Assembly (NCBI GenBank): GCA_966250015.1
Contig: CBINFS010000043.1
Location: forward strand, 1 to 28,819
Reading direction: 5' to 3'
DNA length: 28,819 bases
Source: CBINFS01 sp966250015
Lineage (GTDB): Bacteria > Bacteroidota > Rhodothermia > Rhodothermales > DASSAV01
Each line of letters opens with the position of its first letter. Position 1 is the first letter of the stretch. Positions 1 to 7,482 of the stretch are shown one piece after another. The notes under the pieces are model-generated. The model was given only the letters and a program-made list of their open reading frames with translations. It was not told where the DNA came from and made no database searches. The position numbers and the translations under genes are program-made.

Positions 1-1
1 G

Positions 2-1951
2 GGAGCATTCGAAAAGGCGTGGTACGGACCTCCGAAGTATGGTGGGGGTCTGGTGATCGATCCAGAGGACATGACGCGCGCGTATTACTCGGGACAGGTG
101 ACGGGAACGATCGAGTTTGCCCTGAACTGGAGTACGGGCGAAAACAAGCCGAAGCGGATTCTCCTCAATCGGGAGCTGCGTGGATTCAGCTTACCGGTGA
201 CACGTAAGGGAACCGACTCCCCGATCCGGGTGCAGGTGGTGAACGGCCGTCGGTACCTCTTTACACCGGCATGGTCGCAAAGCCACGCTTCGATCTACAG
301 CGACATCAGCATTTTCGTTGTGCGGGGAGACACGGCTGCCTGGGTGGCCCAGGTCGGGGCGACCGAAGAATGGGAAAAGGTCTTCAATAACCCGAAGGAT
401 TATCCGGAGATCTACAGTTACGTTCAGTCCAATTTCCCGAAGTCCAGTCCGGTATTTATCTGGAGTGACGTTGACGGCGACGGTGACGTGTCGCTCGACG
501 AGATCGGGTTCCACGACATGCCCTCCAGCAAGAATGAGCGGTACTATCTGGATGCAAACCTGAACATTCACCTTTCTGGTGGCTCGTTTTTACCACTGGA
601 CCGGATCGACTCACGCGGCGTGCCGATCTATGACATGAACAAATTTCAGGAGAAGCACTACGTGAAGTCGGGAATCCTCGGGCAGATTGCGTTTGGAGCA
701 GGCACGTTGATCACGACACACGGACCGATCGAGGGGTACGTAAATGGCAAGCGGCAGTGGTTGTACCATGCCCAGTGGCCTCGGCGGGCTCCCGGTTCAC
801 CGCTGAGTCGATTCGAAGGTGACCTGCTCGAAACCACGCGTATTCTGGGTGAACCCGTAAAGCCTGCGCGTGGGGAAAGCGGAGCCGTGTGGGCGCTAAA
901 CAGTGATCTTGGAGAGGTCTATCTGTTTACGGCGGATGGTCTGTACGTAGCGACGCTGTTTGCAGACGACCGCGTGGCTCCACGGTGGATGCACCCGCAG
1001 GGTGTGATTGGCAGAGGTGATCCAATAGGTAAGGTCAGTCCTTACGACGAGCACTTCTGGCCGTTTATGACGAGGGGCACCGACGGGGAAATCTACATTA
1101 CGGCCGGCAAGAGCCACACATCGATCCTTCGTGTAGACGGCCTCCAGAACGTCAAGCGGCTTAACATCGGGACCATCACCCTGCCGGGAGGATTCAAACC
1201 GGCAACCGGCGAAACTGGAGGAGGAACCAGTGAGAAAAGCTCCGCCGTTGCGAAGGTGACGGCCAGCAGCCACGACGGGAACGTTCCCGCCAACACGCTG
1301 GATGGAGACCTTTCTACACGCTGGTCAGCAAGTGGCAAGGGCGAGTGGATTCAGTACGAGCTGAGCCAGCCTGTAACGCTTTCGAAGATCGGTATCGCAT
1401 GGCACGACGGCAACAAACGATCCACATCGTTCGACTTGATGGTATCGAACGACGGCAGCTCGTGGACGAAGGTGCTATCGGGTAAAAGCAGCGGCAAGAC
1501 TCTGGCGATTGAGACCTATTCGTTCACGAGTACGAGTGCGAAGTTCGTCAGAATCGTGGGATATGGGAATACGAAAAACCTCTGGAATAGTATCACGGAG
1601 GTCCAGCTGCCTACGGGAAGCGCGGCAGGAAAAGCTGCTCTGGCAGAGGGCGAGGAAGAGGTGATCCCTGAGACCTTTGCACTGGAGCAGAACTATCCCA
1701 ATCCGTTCAACCCATCGACCAACATCGTTTATCACCTCCCCGAACGAGCCGAAGTTACGTTGCATATTTACAACGTGGCGGGACAGCTTGTTCGTACACT
1801 GGTCTCCGGTACGGAGCAGAGCGCCGGAATCTACCAGGTGACCTGGGATGGTCGGGATGCAGGGGGGCGGCCGGTCGCAAGCGGCCTGTACCTGTACCGG
1901 ATTCAAGCCGGAGACTTCCAGGAAACCCGGCGCATGATGCTGGTTAAATAG
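2..1951 (+). CDS. Secreted discoidin-domain protein with type IX sorting domain (5' partial)
   Basis: The reading frame is open from base 2, so the true start and any signal peptide lie upstream of the window; residue numbers here count from the in-frame GTG at 53. An EF-hand or dockerin-like calcium loop (DVDGDGDVSLDE) is at residues 139-150. An F5/8 type C (discoidin/CBM32-like) domain spans about 396-522, with the usual LDGDLSTRW and WHDGN segments. The C-terminal ~90 residues form a type IX secretion sorting domain: NYPNPFNPSTNI, then a FlgD-like Ig fold ending in RRMMLVK. The central ~250 residues I do not recognise; they look beta-rich and could be a propeller. Expected location is the cell surface or medium, probably binding or acting on polysaccharide. 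The catalytic role, if any, is unknown. It converges on the OmpA-like gene. Confidence 0.85.
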   Translation, partial: GAFEKAWYGPPKYGGGLVIDPEDMTRAYYSGQVTGTIEFALNWSTGENKPKRILLNRELRGFSLPVTRKGTDSPIRVQVVNGRRYLFTPAWSQSHASIYSDISIFVVRGDTAAWVAQVGATEEWEKVFNNPKDYPEIYSYVQSNFPKSSPVFIWSDVDGDGDVSLDEIGFHDMPSSKNERYYLDANLNIHLSGGSFLPLDRIDSRGVPIYDMNKFQEKHYVKSGILGQIAFGAGTLITTHGPIEGYVNGKRQWLYHAQWPRRAPGSPLSRFEGDLLETTRILGEPVKPARGESGAVWALNSDLGEVYLFTADGLYVATLFADDRVAPRWMHPQGVIGRGDPIGKVSPYDEHFWPFMTRGTDGEIYITAGKSHTSILRVDGLQNVKRLNIGTITLPGGFKPATGETGGGTSEKSSAVAKVTASSHDGNVPANTLDGDLSTRWSASGKGEWIQYELSQPVTLSKIGIAWHDGNKRSTSFDLMVSNDGSSWTKVLSGKSSGKTLAIETYSFTSTSAKFVRIVGYGNTKNLWNSITEVQLPTGSAAGKAALAEGEEEVIPETFALEQNYPNPFNPSTNIVYHLPERAEVTLHIYNVAGQLVRTLVSGTEQSAGIYQVTWDGRDAGGRPVASGLYLYRIQAGDFQETRRMMLVK

Positions 1952-1994
1952 CTCGACTTGACCGGTCTCTTGATGGAGCCATTTGATTGGCTCT

Positions 1995-2032
1995 AAAAAA
2001 AGAGGGCACAACCATCACAGGTTGTGCCCTCT
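1995..2032 (-). terminator. Intrinsic terminator between convergent genes
   Basis: A perfect 13-bp stem (2001-2013 with 2020-2032) has a 6-base loop. On the minus strand it is followed by a run of six T (1995-2000 on the plus strand), so it mainly ends the OmpA-like gene. On the plus strand the tail is only CGGTTTAA, so it may also serve the upstream discoidin gene less efficiently. Confidence 0.9.
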
Positions 2033-2066
2033 CGGTTTAATCAGGTTTGGTTCTGCCGCTGGGCAA

Positions 2067-3560
2067 TCAGCGGATGATGATCGAATCGACCCGCTGGAAA
2101 AGCTGGGTGCCGTCTTTTTTGCTCGTCGTGTCGGCTACCCGTCCCATTCCAATGATTTCAAAGCGATCCCGCGCGACTCCTTCACCTATGTAGAACTCCT
2201 CGACAGTGCGGGCGCGATCGGTCGAAAGATCCTGCGGATTCCGTTCTTCTGGAGCAGCCCAGCCTTCGAGTCTGACGTTCAGCTCGGGACACTCAACGAG
2301 GACCTGGGCATTTTCACCAAGGGTACGTCGTGCCTCCTGCGTGAGGACGCTTGAATTGCGACCGAAGTAGACCGGGCTCAAATCGGCAATTCTGCCGCAA
2401 AGAGCGGATTCCGCAGCTTCTACGTTAACGTTCAACGAACGGCTGTCCGTGCCGGCTTCATTTGAAACCGTGAGCGTGACCACGTACGATCCGGCCGATT
2501 CGTACCGGTGTGACGCCGAGGCGCCGGAGGCCGTCGATCCATCTCCAAAGTCCCAGGAGTAGATGAAAGGCCCGTCTCCGCCCACAACGGCGTTAAAGTA
2601 AACCGTATCGTCCGTGTCTGGATCGGTAGGAGACGCCGTCAATGACGTAATCTGAGGAGCCTGTTTTGGCTGGACGACGGTTACGAAGAGTGGCTCGAAG
2701 ACAGTGCCCTGACGATTAGTTGCCACGAATCGTATCGTATAAGCGCCAGGCGTGGTGTAACTGTGCGATGCGGTCAAGCCGGTTGAAACCGTACCGTCCC
2801 CCCATTCCCAGCGGTATTCGACCGGCGCACTACCAGCCCGGAGCATGTAGGCGCGGTAAGCACCGGTTTCTCCAACGTTCAGCTGTGTCGGGCCTTCAAC
2901 GGTCTGGATCTCCGGGGCCTCTCCGGGACCCTTGAAATTGATCTTTAAGCCAAGGCCGATCGAACTCAACAGATCGAAGGATCCTGACCGATCACCTTCA
3001 CGCCCATCGGCCGCTTCATCTGGAAAAGCCAGTCTCGATTTGCCTTCGAGAAAAAACGAAACGCGTTCATCCACGGGGACGTCAAGACCAACTCCAAGCA
3101 CAGGCCCTAAAGCTGCTTTCTGCTTTGACTCACCAGTCTCAAAAATCGTAGCGCTCCCAAAGGTCGCGTGTCCTCCGGCCAGAATGTAGGGGGCTACACG
3201 GGTTGGCGAGCCTGGGCGGATACGCAGGAGGAAGTCTGTGGAATGTCGGATACCCGCATCGTCAGATCCATTGATCGCAGGGAAGTTATTGATTTCGTAT
3301 CCAAACCCGATGCTGAGTGGCGACCCAAACTGATACCCAAGCTCGACGCCGGCGCTGTACGGAAAGGATTCGTCAAACGAAAAAAACGCCTTGCTGTGGT
3401 CTCCAACGTAACTTGCGATGCCAACTTGCGCACGAAGGTAAAACGTTTCTGTAGGGCGGTTGGTTTGAGCTGCAACGCGGGTTACGTCGAGCAGCGAAAT
3501 GATCAAAAGGGAGACTGATGTGAATAGAGTCTTTCGTAGCAGAGATAATAGGTGTCTCAT
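2067..3560 (-). CDS. Outer-membrane beta-barrel protein with two PKD domains and OmpA-like C-terminus
   Basis: A 497-residue protein. A signal peptide with hydrophobic core at 11-29 ends near VAA-Q31. Residues ~38-210 are an 8-strand-like barrel with alternating YLRAQVGIASYVG and LGPVLGVGLDV type strands ending in INFK. Two PKD domains follow at about 218-296 and 303-382, each with the signature WEWGDG or WDFGDG. An OmpA/MotB-type peptidoglycan-binding domain lies at ~393-497, with VYFGRNSSVLT and LSTDRARTVEEFYIGEGV resembling the family's FxxxS and LSxxRA segments. It probably anchors the outer membrane to the cell wall, with the PKD domains as periplasmic spacers. It has its own terminator and diverges from the rfb operon. 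Barrel plus PKD plus OmpA on one chain is less usual than OmpA alone. The ATG at 3560 directly precedes the signal peptide. Confidence 0.85.
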   Translation of the reverse strand: MRHLLSLLRKTLFTSVSLLIISLLDVTRVAAQTNRPTETFYLRAQVGIASYVGDHSKAFFSFDESFPYSAGVELGYQFGSPLSIGFGYEINNFPAINGSDDAGIRHSTDFLLRIRPGSPTRVAPYILAGGHATFGSATIFETGESKQKAALGPVLGVGLDVPVDERVSFFLEGKSRLAFPDEAADGREGDRSGSFDLLSSIGLGLKINFKGPGEAPEIQTVEGPTQLNVGETGAYRAYMLRAGSAPVEYRWEWGDGTVSTGLTASHSYTTPGAYTIRFVATNRQGTVFEPLFVTVVQPKQAPQITSLTASPTDPDTDDTVYFNAVVGGDGPFIYSWDFGDGSTASGASASHRYESAGSYVVTLTVSNEAGTDSRSLNVNVEAAESALCGRIADLSPVYFGRNSSVLTQEARRTLGENAQVLVECPELNVRLEGWAAPEERNPQDLSTDRARTVEEFYIGEGVARDRFEIIGMGRVADTTSKKDGTQLFQRVDSIIIR

Positions 3561-3685
3561 GGTGATATCCGAATGATTGGGCCACAGTGCCTCGACTTTA
3601 TTCTTATTTGTCAGTTTTAACGATGCGACACTTGACTACGCCTTTCAGCCAGATGTTTCACCTGGGGCTTACCGAAGCATGATTA

Positions 3686-3719
3686 ATTGATTTTCGGTCT
3701 ACAGATACCGATTTTCAAT
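3686..3719. promoter_or_regulatory. Imperfect inverted repeat upstream of the rfb operon
   Basis: The 13-base arms ATTGATTTTCGGT (3686-3698) and ACCGATTTTCAAT (3707-3719) are complementary except for three central A/T positions and are separated by 8 bases. The repeat ends 23 bases before the rfbA start and lies in the divergent intergenic region (3561-3742), so it could be an operator. No regulator is encoded nearby. No other clear element is seen in this gap. Confidence 0.3.
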
Positions 3720-3742
3720 CGATCAACGTACCGGAATATAAA

Positions 3743-4621
3743 ATGAAAGGAATCATACTTGCCGGTGGATCAGGAACGCGCCTGTATCCGGTGACTCGGG
3801 TCGTAAGCAAACAGTTGTTGCCGGTTTATGATAAGCCTATGATCTATTACCCGCTTTCGGTCTTGATGCTGGCCGGAATCCGGGAGGTCCTTGTTATTTC
3901 GACGCCGCAGGATTTGCCTCTTTTCAAAGCATTACTCGGGAGCGGATCGCAATGGGGGCTTTCCTTCGACTATGCAGAGCAGCCTCGTCCCGAGGGACTC
4001 GCACAGGCGTTCATCATCGGGCGTGATTTCGTAGGTGATGGAAATGTAGCCCTCATTCTGGGCGACAACATTTTCTACGGCCACGGTCTACCGCAGCTAT
4101 TGAATCGTGCAACTGAAAGGGCGGAGGGAGCAACGGTTTTTGGTTACTACGTTAGAGATCCCGAACGGTACGGAGTGGTTGAATTCGATCGTGACGGCCG
4201 GGCGATCAGCATAGAGGAGAAACCTGAAAAGCCAAGGTCCAACTTTGCCGTGACGGGACTCTATTTTTATGACAATGACGTACTCGACATCGCTGCATCA
4301 CTCAAGCCTTCGGCGAGGGGTGAGCTGGAGATTACGGACGTGAATCGGACTTACCTCGAAAGAGGGGCGCTACACGTTGAGATCATGGGCAGGGGGCTCG
4401 CCTGGCTCGATACGGGCACCCACGAGTCGCTTCTTCAGGCTTCCAATTTTATTGAAACCATCGAGCATCGGCAGGGCCTGAAGGTATGTTGTCCGGAAGA
4501 GATCGCGTACCGTCAGGGATGGATCGGAGAGGAGGAGGTTTTACAGATTGCACGTAGTTACCGTCAAAACGCATACGGAGCTTATCTGATCGATATGCTT
4601 GAGTCCGATCGTCGTGTATGA
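3743..4621 (+). CDS. rfbA: Glucose-1-phosphate thymidylyltransferase
   Basis: Forms dTDP-glucose from dTTP and glucose 1-phosphate, the first step of the dTDP-rhamnose and related dTDP-deoxysugar pathway; cytoplasmic. The 292 residues match the normal length. The N-terminal nucleotide-binding signature GGSGTRLYPVT is at 8-18, followed by SKQLLPVYDKPMIYYPLS. The magnesium-binding ILGDNIFYG segment is near 109-117, and the EEKP and LDTGTHESLL motifs of the family are present. The ATG at 3743 gives the canonical MKGIILAGG start; the Shine-Dalgarno sequence is poor. It is first in an operon and overlaps rfbC by four bases (ATGA). Also called rmlA. Confidence 0.97.
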   Translation: MKGIILAGGSGTRLYPVTRVVSKQLLPVYDKPMIYYPLSVLMLAGIREVLVISTPQDLPLFKALLGSGSQWGLSFDYAEQPRPEGLAQAFIIGRDFVGDGNVALILGDNIFYGHGLPQLLNRATERAEGATVFGYYVRDPERYGVVEFDRDGRAISIEEKPEKPRSNFAVTGLYFYDNDVLDIAASLKPSARGELEITDVNRTYLERGALHVEIMGRGLAWLDTGTHESLLQASNFIETIEHRQGLKVCCPEEIAYRQGWIGEEEVLQIARSYRQNAYGAYLIDMLESDRRV

Positions 4622-5175
4622 AAGTCCAACAAACAAAACTTCCGGGTGTGCTTATCCTCGAGCCGCGGCGATACGAAGATTCCCGCGGCTACTTTTTCGA
4701 ACTTTGTAACGAGCGAAGATTGGCGGAGACCGGTCTTCCGGTTGGTTTCGTACAGGACAACGTCTCGCGTTCAGTAAGAGGGGTCCTGCGCGGCCTTCAT
4801 TACCAACACCCATCTGGTCAGGGAAAGCTTGTAACGGTGCTCTCCGGGGTGGTGTACGACGTGGCGGTTGACGTCCGGAGAGGCTCACCGACGTTTGGTC
4901 AGTGGGTGGGTGAATATCTTTCAGAAGAGAACGGCCGGCAATTGTACATCCCGGAAGGCTTTGCGCACGGATTCGTCGTCTTAAGCGATTTTGCCCTGTT
5001 CCACTACAAATGCACCGAGTATTACGACCCGAAGGCTGAGCACACGATTTTGTGGAACGATCCGGACCTCGGGATCGAATGGCCGGTGGTGGATCCCGTG
5101 CTATCGGAAAAGGATAGGAGAGGGGTTCGGCTCCGTGACCTCCAAACGGCGGATCTGCCGGTCTTTCAGGTTTAG
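4618..5175 (+). CDS. rfbC: dTDP-4-dehydrorhamnose 3,5-epimerase
   Basis: Epimerises dTDP-4-dehydro-6-deoxyglucose at C3 and C5. The 185-residue length is typical of the cupin-fold RmlC family. The family segments are visible: FxEPRxYxDxRGYFFE-like at 15-29, QDNVSRS (46-52), and LRGLHYQ with the expected catalytic His61. Then come GQGKLVTV with Lys70 and VYDVAVDVRRGSPTFG (79-94), followed by YIPEGFAHGF. It overlaps the end of rfbA by four bases, so translation is probably coupled, and it is followed 15 bases later by rfbB. Also called rmlC. Confidence 0.96.
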   Translation: MKVQQTKLPGVLILEPRRYEDSRGYFFELCNERRLAETGLPVGFVQDNVSRSVRGVLRGLHYQHPSGQGKLVTVLSGVVYDVAVDVRRGSPTFGQWVGEYLSEENGRQLYIPEGFAHGFVVLSDFALFHYKCTEYYDPKAEHTILWNDPDLGIEWPVVDPVLSEKDRRGVRLRDLQTADLPVFQV

Positions 5176-5190
5176 CTTCGGTTTCGACAT

Positions 5191-6258
5191 ATGACTGACA
5201 CTATCCTGGTTACGGGAGGCGCAGGTTTTATTGGTTCTGCCTTCGTACGCCATCTGATCAATTCGTCTCGCTTTAGCGTCCTGAACGTGGACAAGCTCAC
5301 CTACGCGGGGCATTTGAGCACACTCGAAGCGGTGTCCGAGAATCCTCGCTACCAGTTTGAGCAAGTCGACATTGTGGATGAGCGGGAGGTGATGCGGCTT
5401 TTCCAGACGTACAAGCCGCGTGCGGTCGTGCACCTGGCTGCGGAATCACACGTCGACCGGTCCATCGAAGGTCCGGCCGCCTTCATTCAGACCAACATCA
5501 TCGGGACGTATACCCTTTTAGAGGCAGCCCGAGAGTACTGGCAAAACCTCCCGACAACCGACCGCGAGCGGTTCCGCTTCCTGCACATCTCGACAGATGA
5601 GGTGTTCGGTTCACTCGGAGAGACCGGATTGTTTTCGGAAGAAACGCCCTACCGTCCCAACTCTCCGTACTCAGCCAGTAAAGCCTCCTCTGACCACCTG
5701 GTTCGGGCCTGGTATCATACCTACGGCTTGCCTACGATCATCACGAACTGCTCAAACAACTACGGCCCCTATCAGTATCCGGAAAAGCTCATTCCGCTGA
5801 TGATTCTCAATGCTCTGGAGCGAAAAAAACTCCCCGTTTATGGCAGCGGAGAAAACGTTCGTGACTGGCTGTACGTGGATGATCACGTGCGGGCGTTGCA
5901 CATGGTGATGGAGCGGGGGCGAATAGGAGAGACCTATAACATCGGCGGCCACAACGAAAAGAAAAACATCGAGGTCGTCAGGGCTATCTGCAAACTCGTC
6001 GACGAGCTTGCTCCCGATCCCTCTATGCCACGTCACGAGGAACTGATCACCTTCGTAACGGACCGGCCTGGACACGATTTGCGGTATGCGATCGATGCGA
6101 GCAAAATCAACCGTGAACTCGGATGGACGCCGACGGAAACGTTCGAGACTGGCCTTCGGAAAACGGTGGAGTGGTACATTTCAAATAGACACTGGTGCGA
6201 GCGTGTAACTCGGGACCGGTATCAGCGTGAGCGACTTGGCCTTCTCTCTGAAGGCTAA
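5191..6258 (+). CDS. rfbB: dTDP-glucose 4,6-dehydratase
   Basis: Converts dTDP-glucose to dTDP-4-dehydro-6-deoxyglucose with bound NAD. It is an extended SDR of 355 residues, as usual for RmlB. The Rossmann motif TGGAGFIG is at 8-15. The active-site TDE triad (Thr135-Asp136-Glu137) and the catalytic YSASK (Tyr160, Lys164) are present, as is the NCSNNYGPYQ segment. It is third in the operon. Gene order rfbA-C-B is complete for making the 4-keto intermediate and its epimer, but the reductase rfbD is not here. The final sugar may therefore be made with a reductase encoded elsewhere, or be a different dTDP-sugar. Also called rmlB. Confidence 0.97.
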   Translation: MTDTILVTGGAGFIGSAFVRHLINSSRFSVLNVDKLTYAGHLSTLEAVSENPRYQFEQVDIVDEREVMRLFQTYKPRAVVHLAAESHVDRSIEGPAAFIQTNIIGTYTLLEAAREYWQNLPTTDRERFRFLHISTDEVFGSLGETGLFSEETPYRPNSPYSASKASSDHLVRAWYHTYGLPTIITNCSNNYGPYQYPEKLIPLMILNALERKKLPVYGSGENVRDWLYVDDHVRALHMVMERGRIGETYNIGGHNEKKNIEVVRAICKLVDELAPDPSMPRHEELITFVTDRPGHDLRYAIDASKINRELGWTPTETFETGLRKTVEWYISNRHWCERVTRDRYQRERLGLLSEG

Positions 6259-6605
6259 AAAAGAACGCGACGTGTTACCTATTTGCGCCCCGTATTACTT
6301 TTTTTCGATTTCCACCCGTTGTTTACCCAAGTCTCGAAAAATCGATGCGTGGGCTCGCTTTCATTAGCATTTTTCGTGCGACAGTTCTCCAGCCGGAATC
6401 AAACCGGCCTAAATGAGCCGAAAACGGCGAATTTCTCGTTTTTATCCTTTCAAAAGTGATAAAAATATCCGCAAATCCGATTGAACTTTCTTCATAAGAG
6501 GGGATTTGTCGAGGGCAAAAGTTGCCGGAATCAAATCTGGTATGACGCTTGACGTGCTGCTACCTGGTCAACGGATAATCGCATCTAACGATCAGGATAG
6601 AATAG
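6259..6605. other. Intergenic region after rfbB
   Basis: 347 bases without a credible gene. It is A/T-rich in its second half (T-run at about 6298-6304, AAAAATATCC near 6470) and probably carries the promoter of the following secreted protein. I see no clear hairpin terminator behind rfbB and no strong promoter match. Confidence 0.4.
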
Positions 6606-7391
6606 ATGGCAAGGAGATACGGACTACGTTTTTCGGGGTTGATACGGCGTGTGGCGCAAGCACTCGTGGTAATGAGTTTGCTTATCGCACCGGATGTCTT
6701 TGCGCAGGCTCGTCATTTCACTTCCTGCGTCATGAATACCGGCAACAACGCTACGGTACTTCTGGCGCTGGAAGACCTGCCCATGATTGGAGGTGAGTTC
6801 CTTTCCCAGGGGGACGAGATCGCGGTATTCACGCAGGATGGCATCTGTGTGGGTTCGGGAGTCTGGGAAGGTGAAGTGATGGCCTTCGCAATCTGGGGCG
6901 ATGACGAGATGACGCCGGACAAACAAGAAGGATTGAGGGCTGATGACGTTCTTACCTTCAAAATCTGGGACGCGTCTACCGGGATTGAGTATACCAACGT
7001 CGAGCTGGAATTCGACGCGGAGGGCACCTTGCTCCGTTCGGACGGCCGCTACGCTCCTGACCATGTGTACAAGGTCACTGGAATGAGGGTAGTCGGAACA
7101 GAGGATACCAGCGCAAACGGGCTCCCTACGAGCTTTTCACTGGATCAAAACTACCCGAATCCATTCAACCCGCAAACGACCATTCGGTACGGCCTTCCGG
7201 TTGCGACCAAGGTGACACTTGAAGTGTACGATCTCATCGGCCGCCGGGTAAGCGTGCTCTATTCGGGCATGCAGGAGGCTGGTTACCACGAGGTGAGCTT
7301 TCGCGGTGACGCATTACCCAGCGGCACCTATTTTTATCGCCTGGTCGCCGGGGGTAAAAAGGAAAGCCGGATGATGCAGCTGGCAAAATAA
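6606..7391 (+). CDS. Small type IX-exported protein
   Basis: A 261-residue protein with an N-terminal signal peptide: positive residues MARRYGLRF, hydrophobic VAQALVVMSLLIAP, cleavage near VFA-QA. Residues ~45-150 form a domain seen in secreted Bacteroidota and Rhodothermota proteins, recognisable by GDEIAVFTQDGICVGSG, FAIWGDDEMTPDKQEGL and FKIWDASTGIEY; its function is not known to me. The C-terminus from about 175 is the type IX sorting domain (LDQNYPNPFNPQTTIRYGL ... SRMMQLAK). The start is supported by AGGAT about 8 bases upstream of the ATG. It stands alone between rfbB and its own terminator, so it need not be related to the sugar operon. Confidence 0.8.
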   Translation: MARRYGLRFSGLIRRVAQALVVMSLLIAPDVFAQARHFTSCVMNTGNNATVLLALEDLPMIGGEFLSQGDEIAVFTQDGICVGSGVWEGEVMAFAIWGDDEMTPDKQEGLRADDVLTFKIWDASTGIEYTNVELEFDAEGTLLRSDGRYAPDHVYKVTGMRVVGTEDTSANGLPTSFSLDQNYPNPFNPQTTIRYGLPVATKVTLEVYDLIGRRVSVLYSGMQEAGYHEVSFRGDALPSGTYFYRLVAGGKKESRMMQLAK

Positions 7392-7429
7392 GCCGGATCC
7401 TTCATCCTTCGGGCCGCCTACGCCACACC

Positions 7430-7454
7430 GGCTTGTCCATCGGACAAGCCTTTT
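7430..7454 (+). terminator. Intrinsic terminator
   Basis: A 9-bp perfect stem (GGCTTGTCC with GGACAAGCC) and a 3-base loop are followed by TTTTC. It lies 39 bases behind the stop of the type IX-exported protein. There is no T-run on the minus strand, so it does not obviously serve the convergent ugd gene. Confidence 0.85.
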
Positions 7455-7482
7455 CAATTCCCGTTGGTAGTGTAAATCTGGG

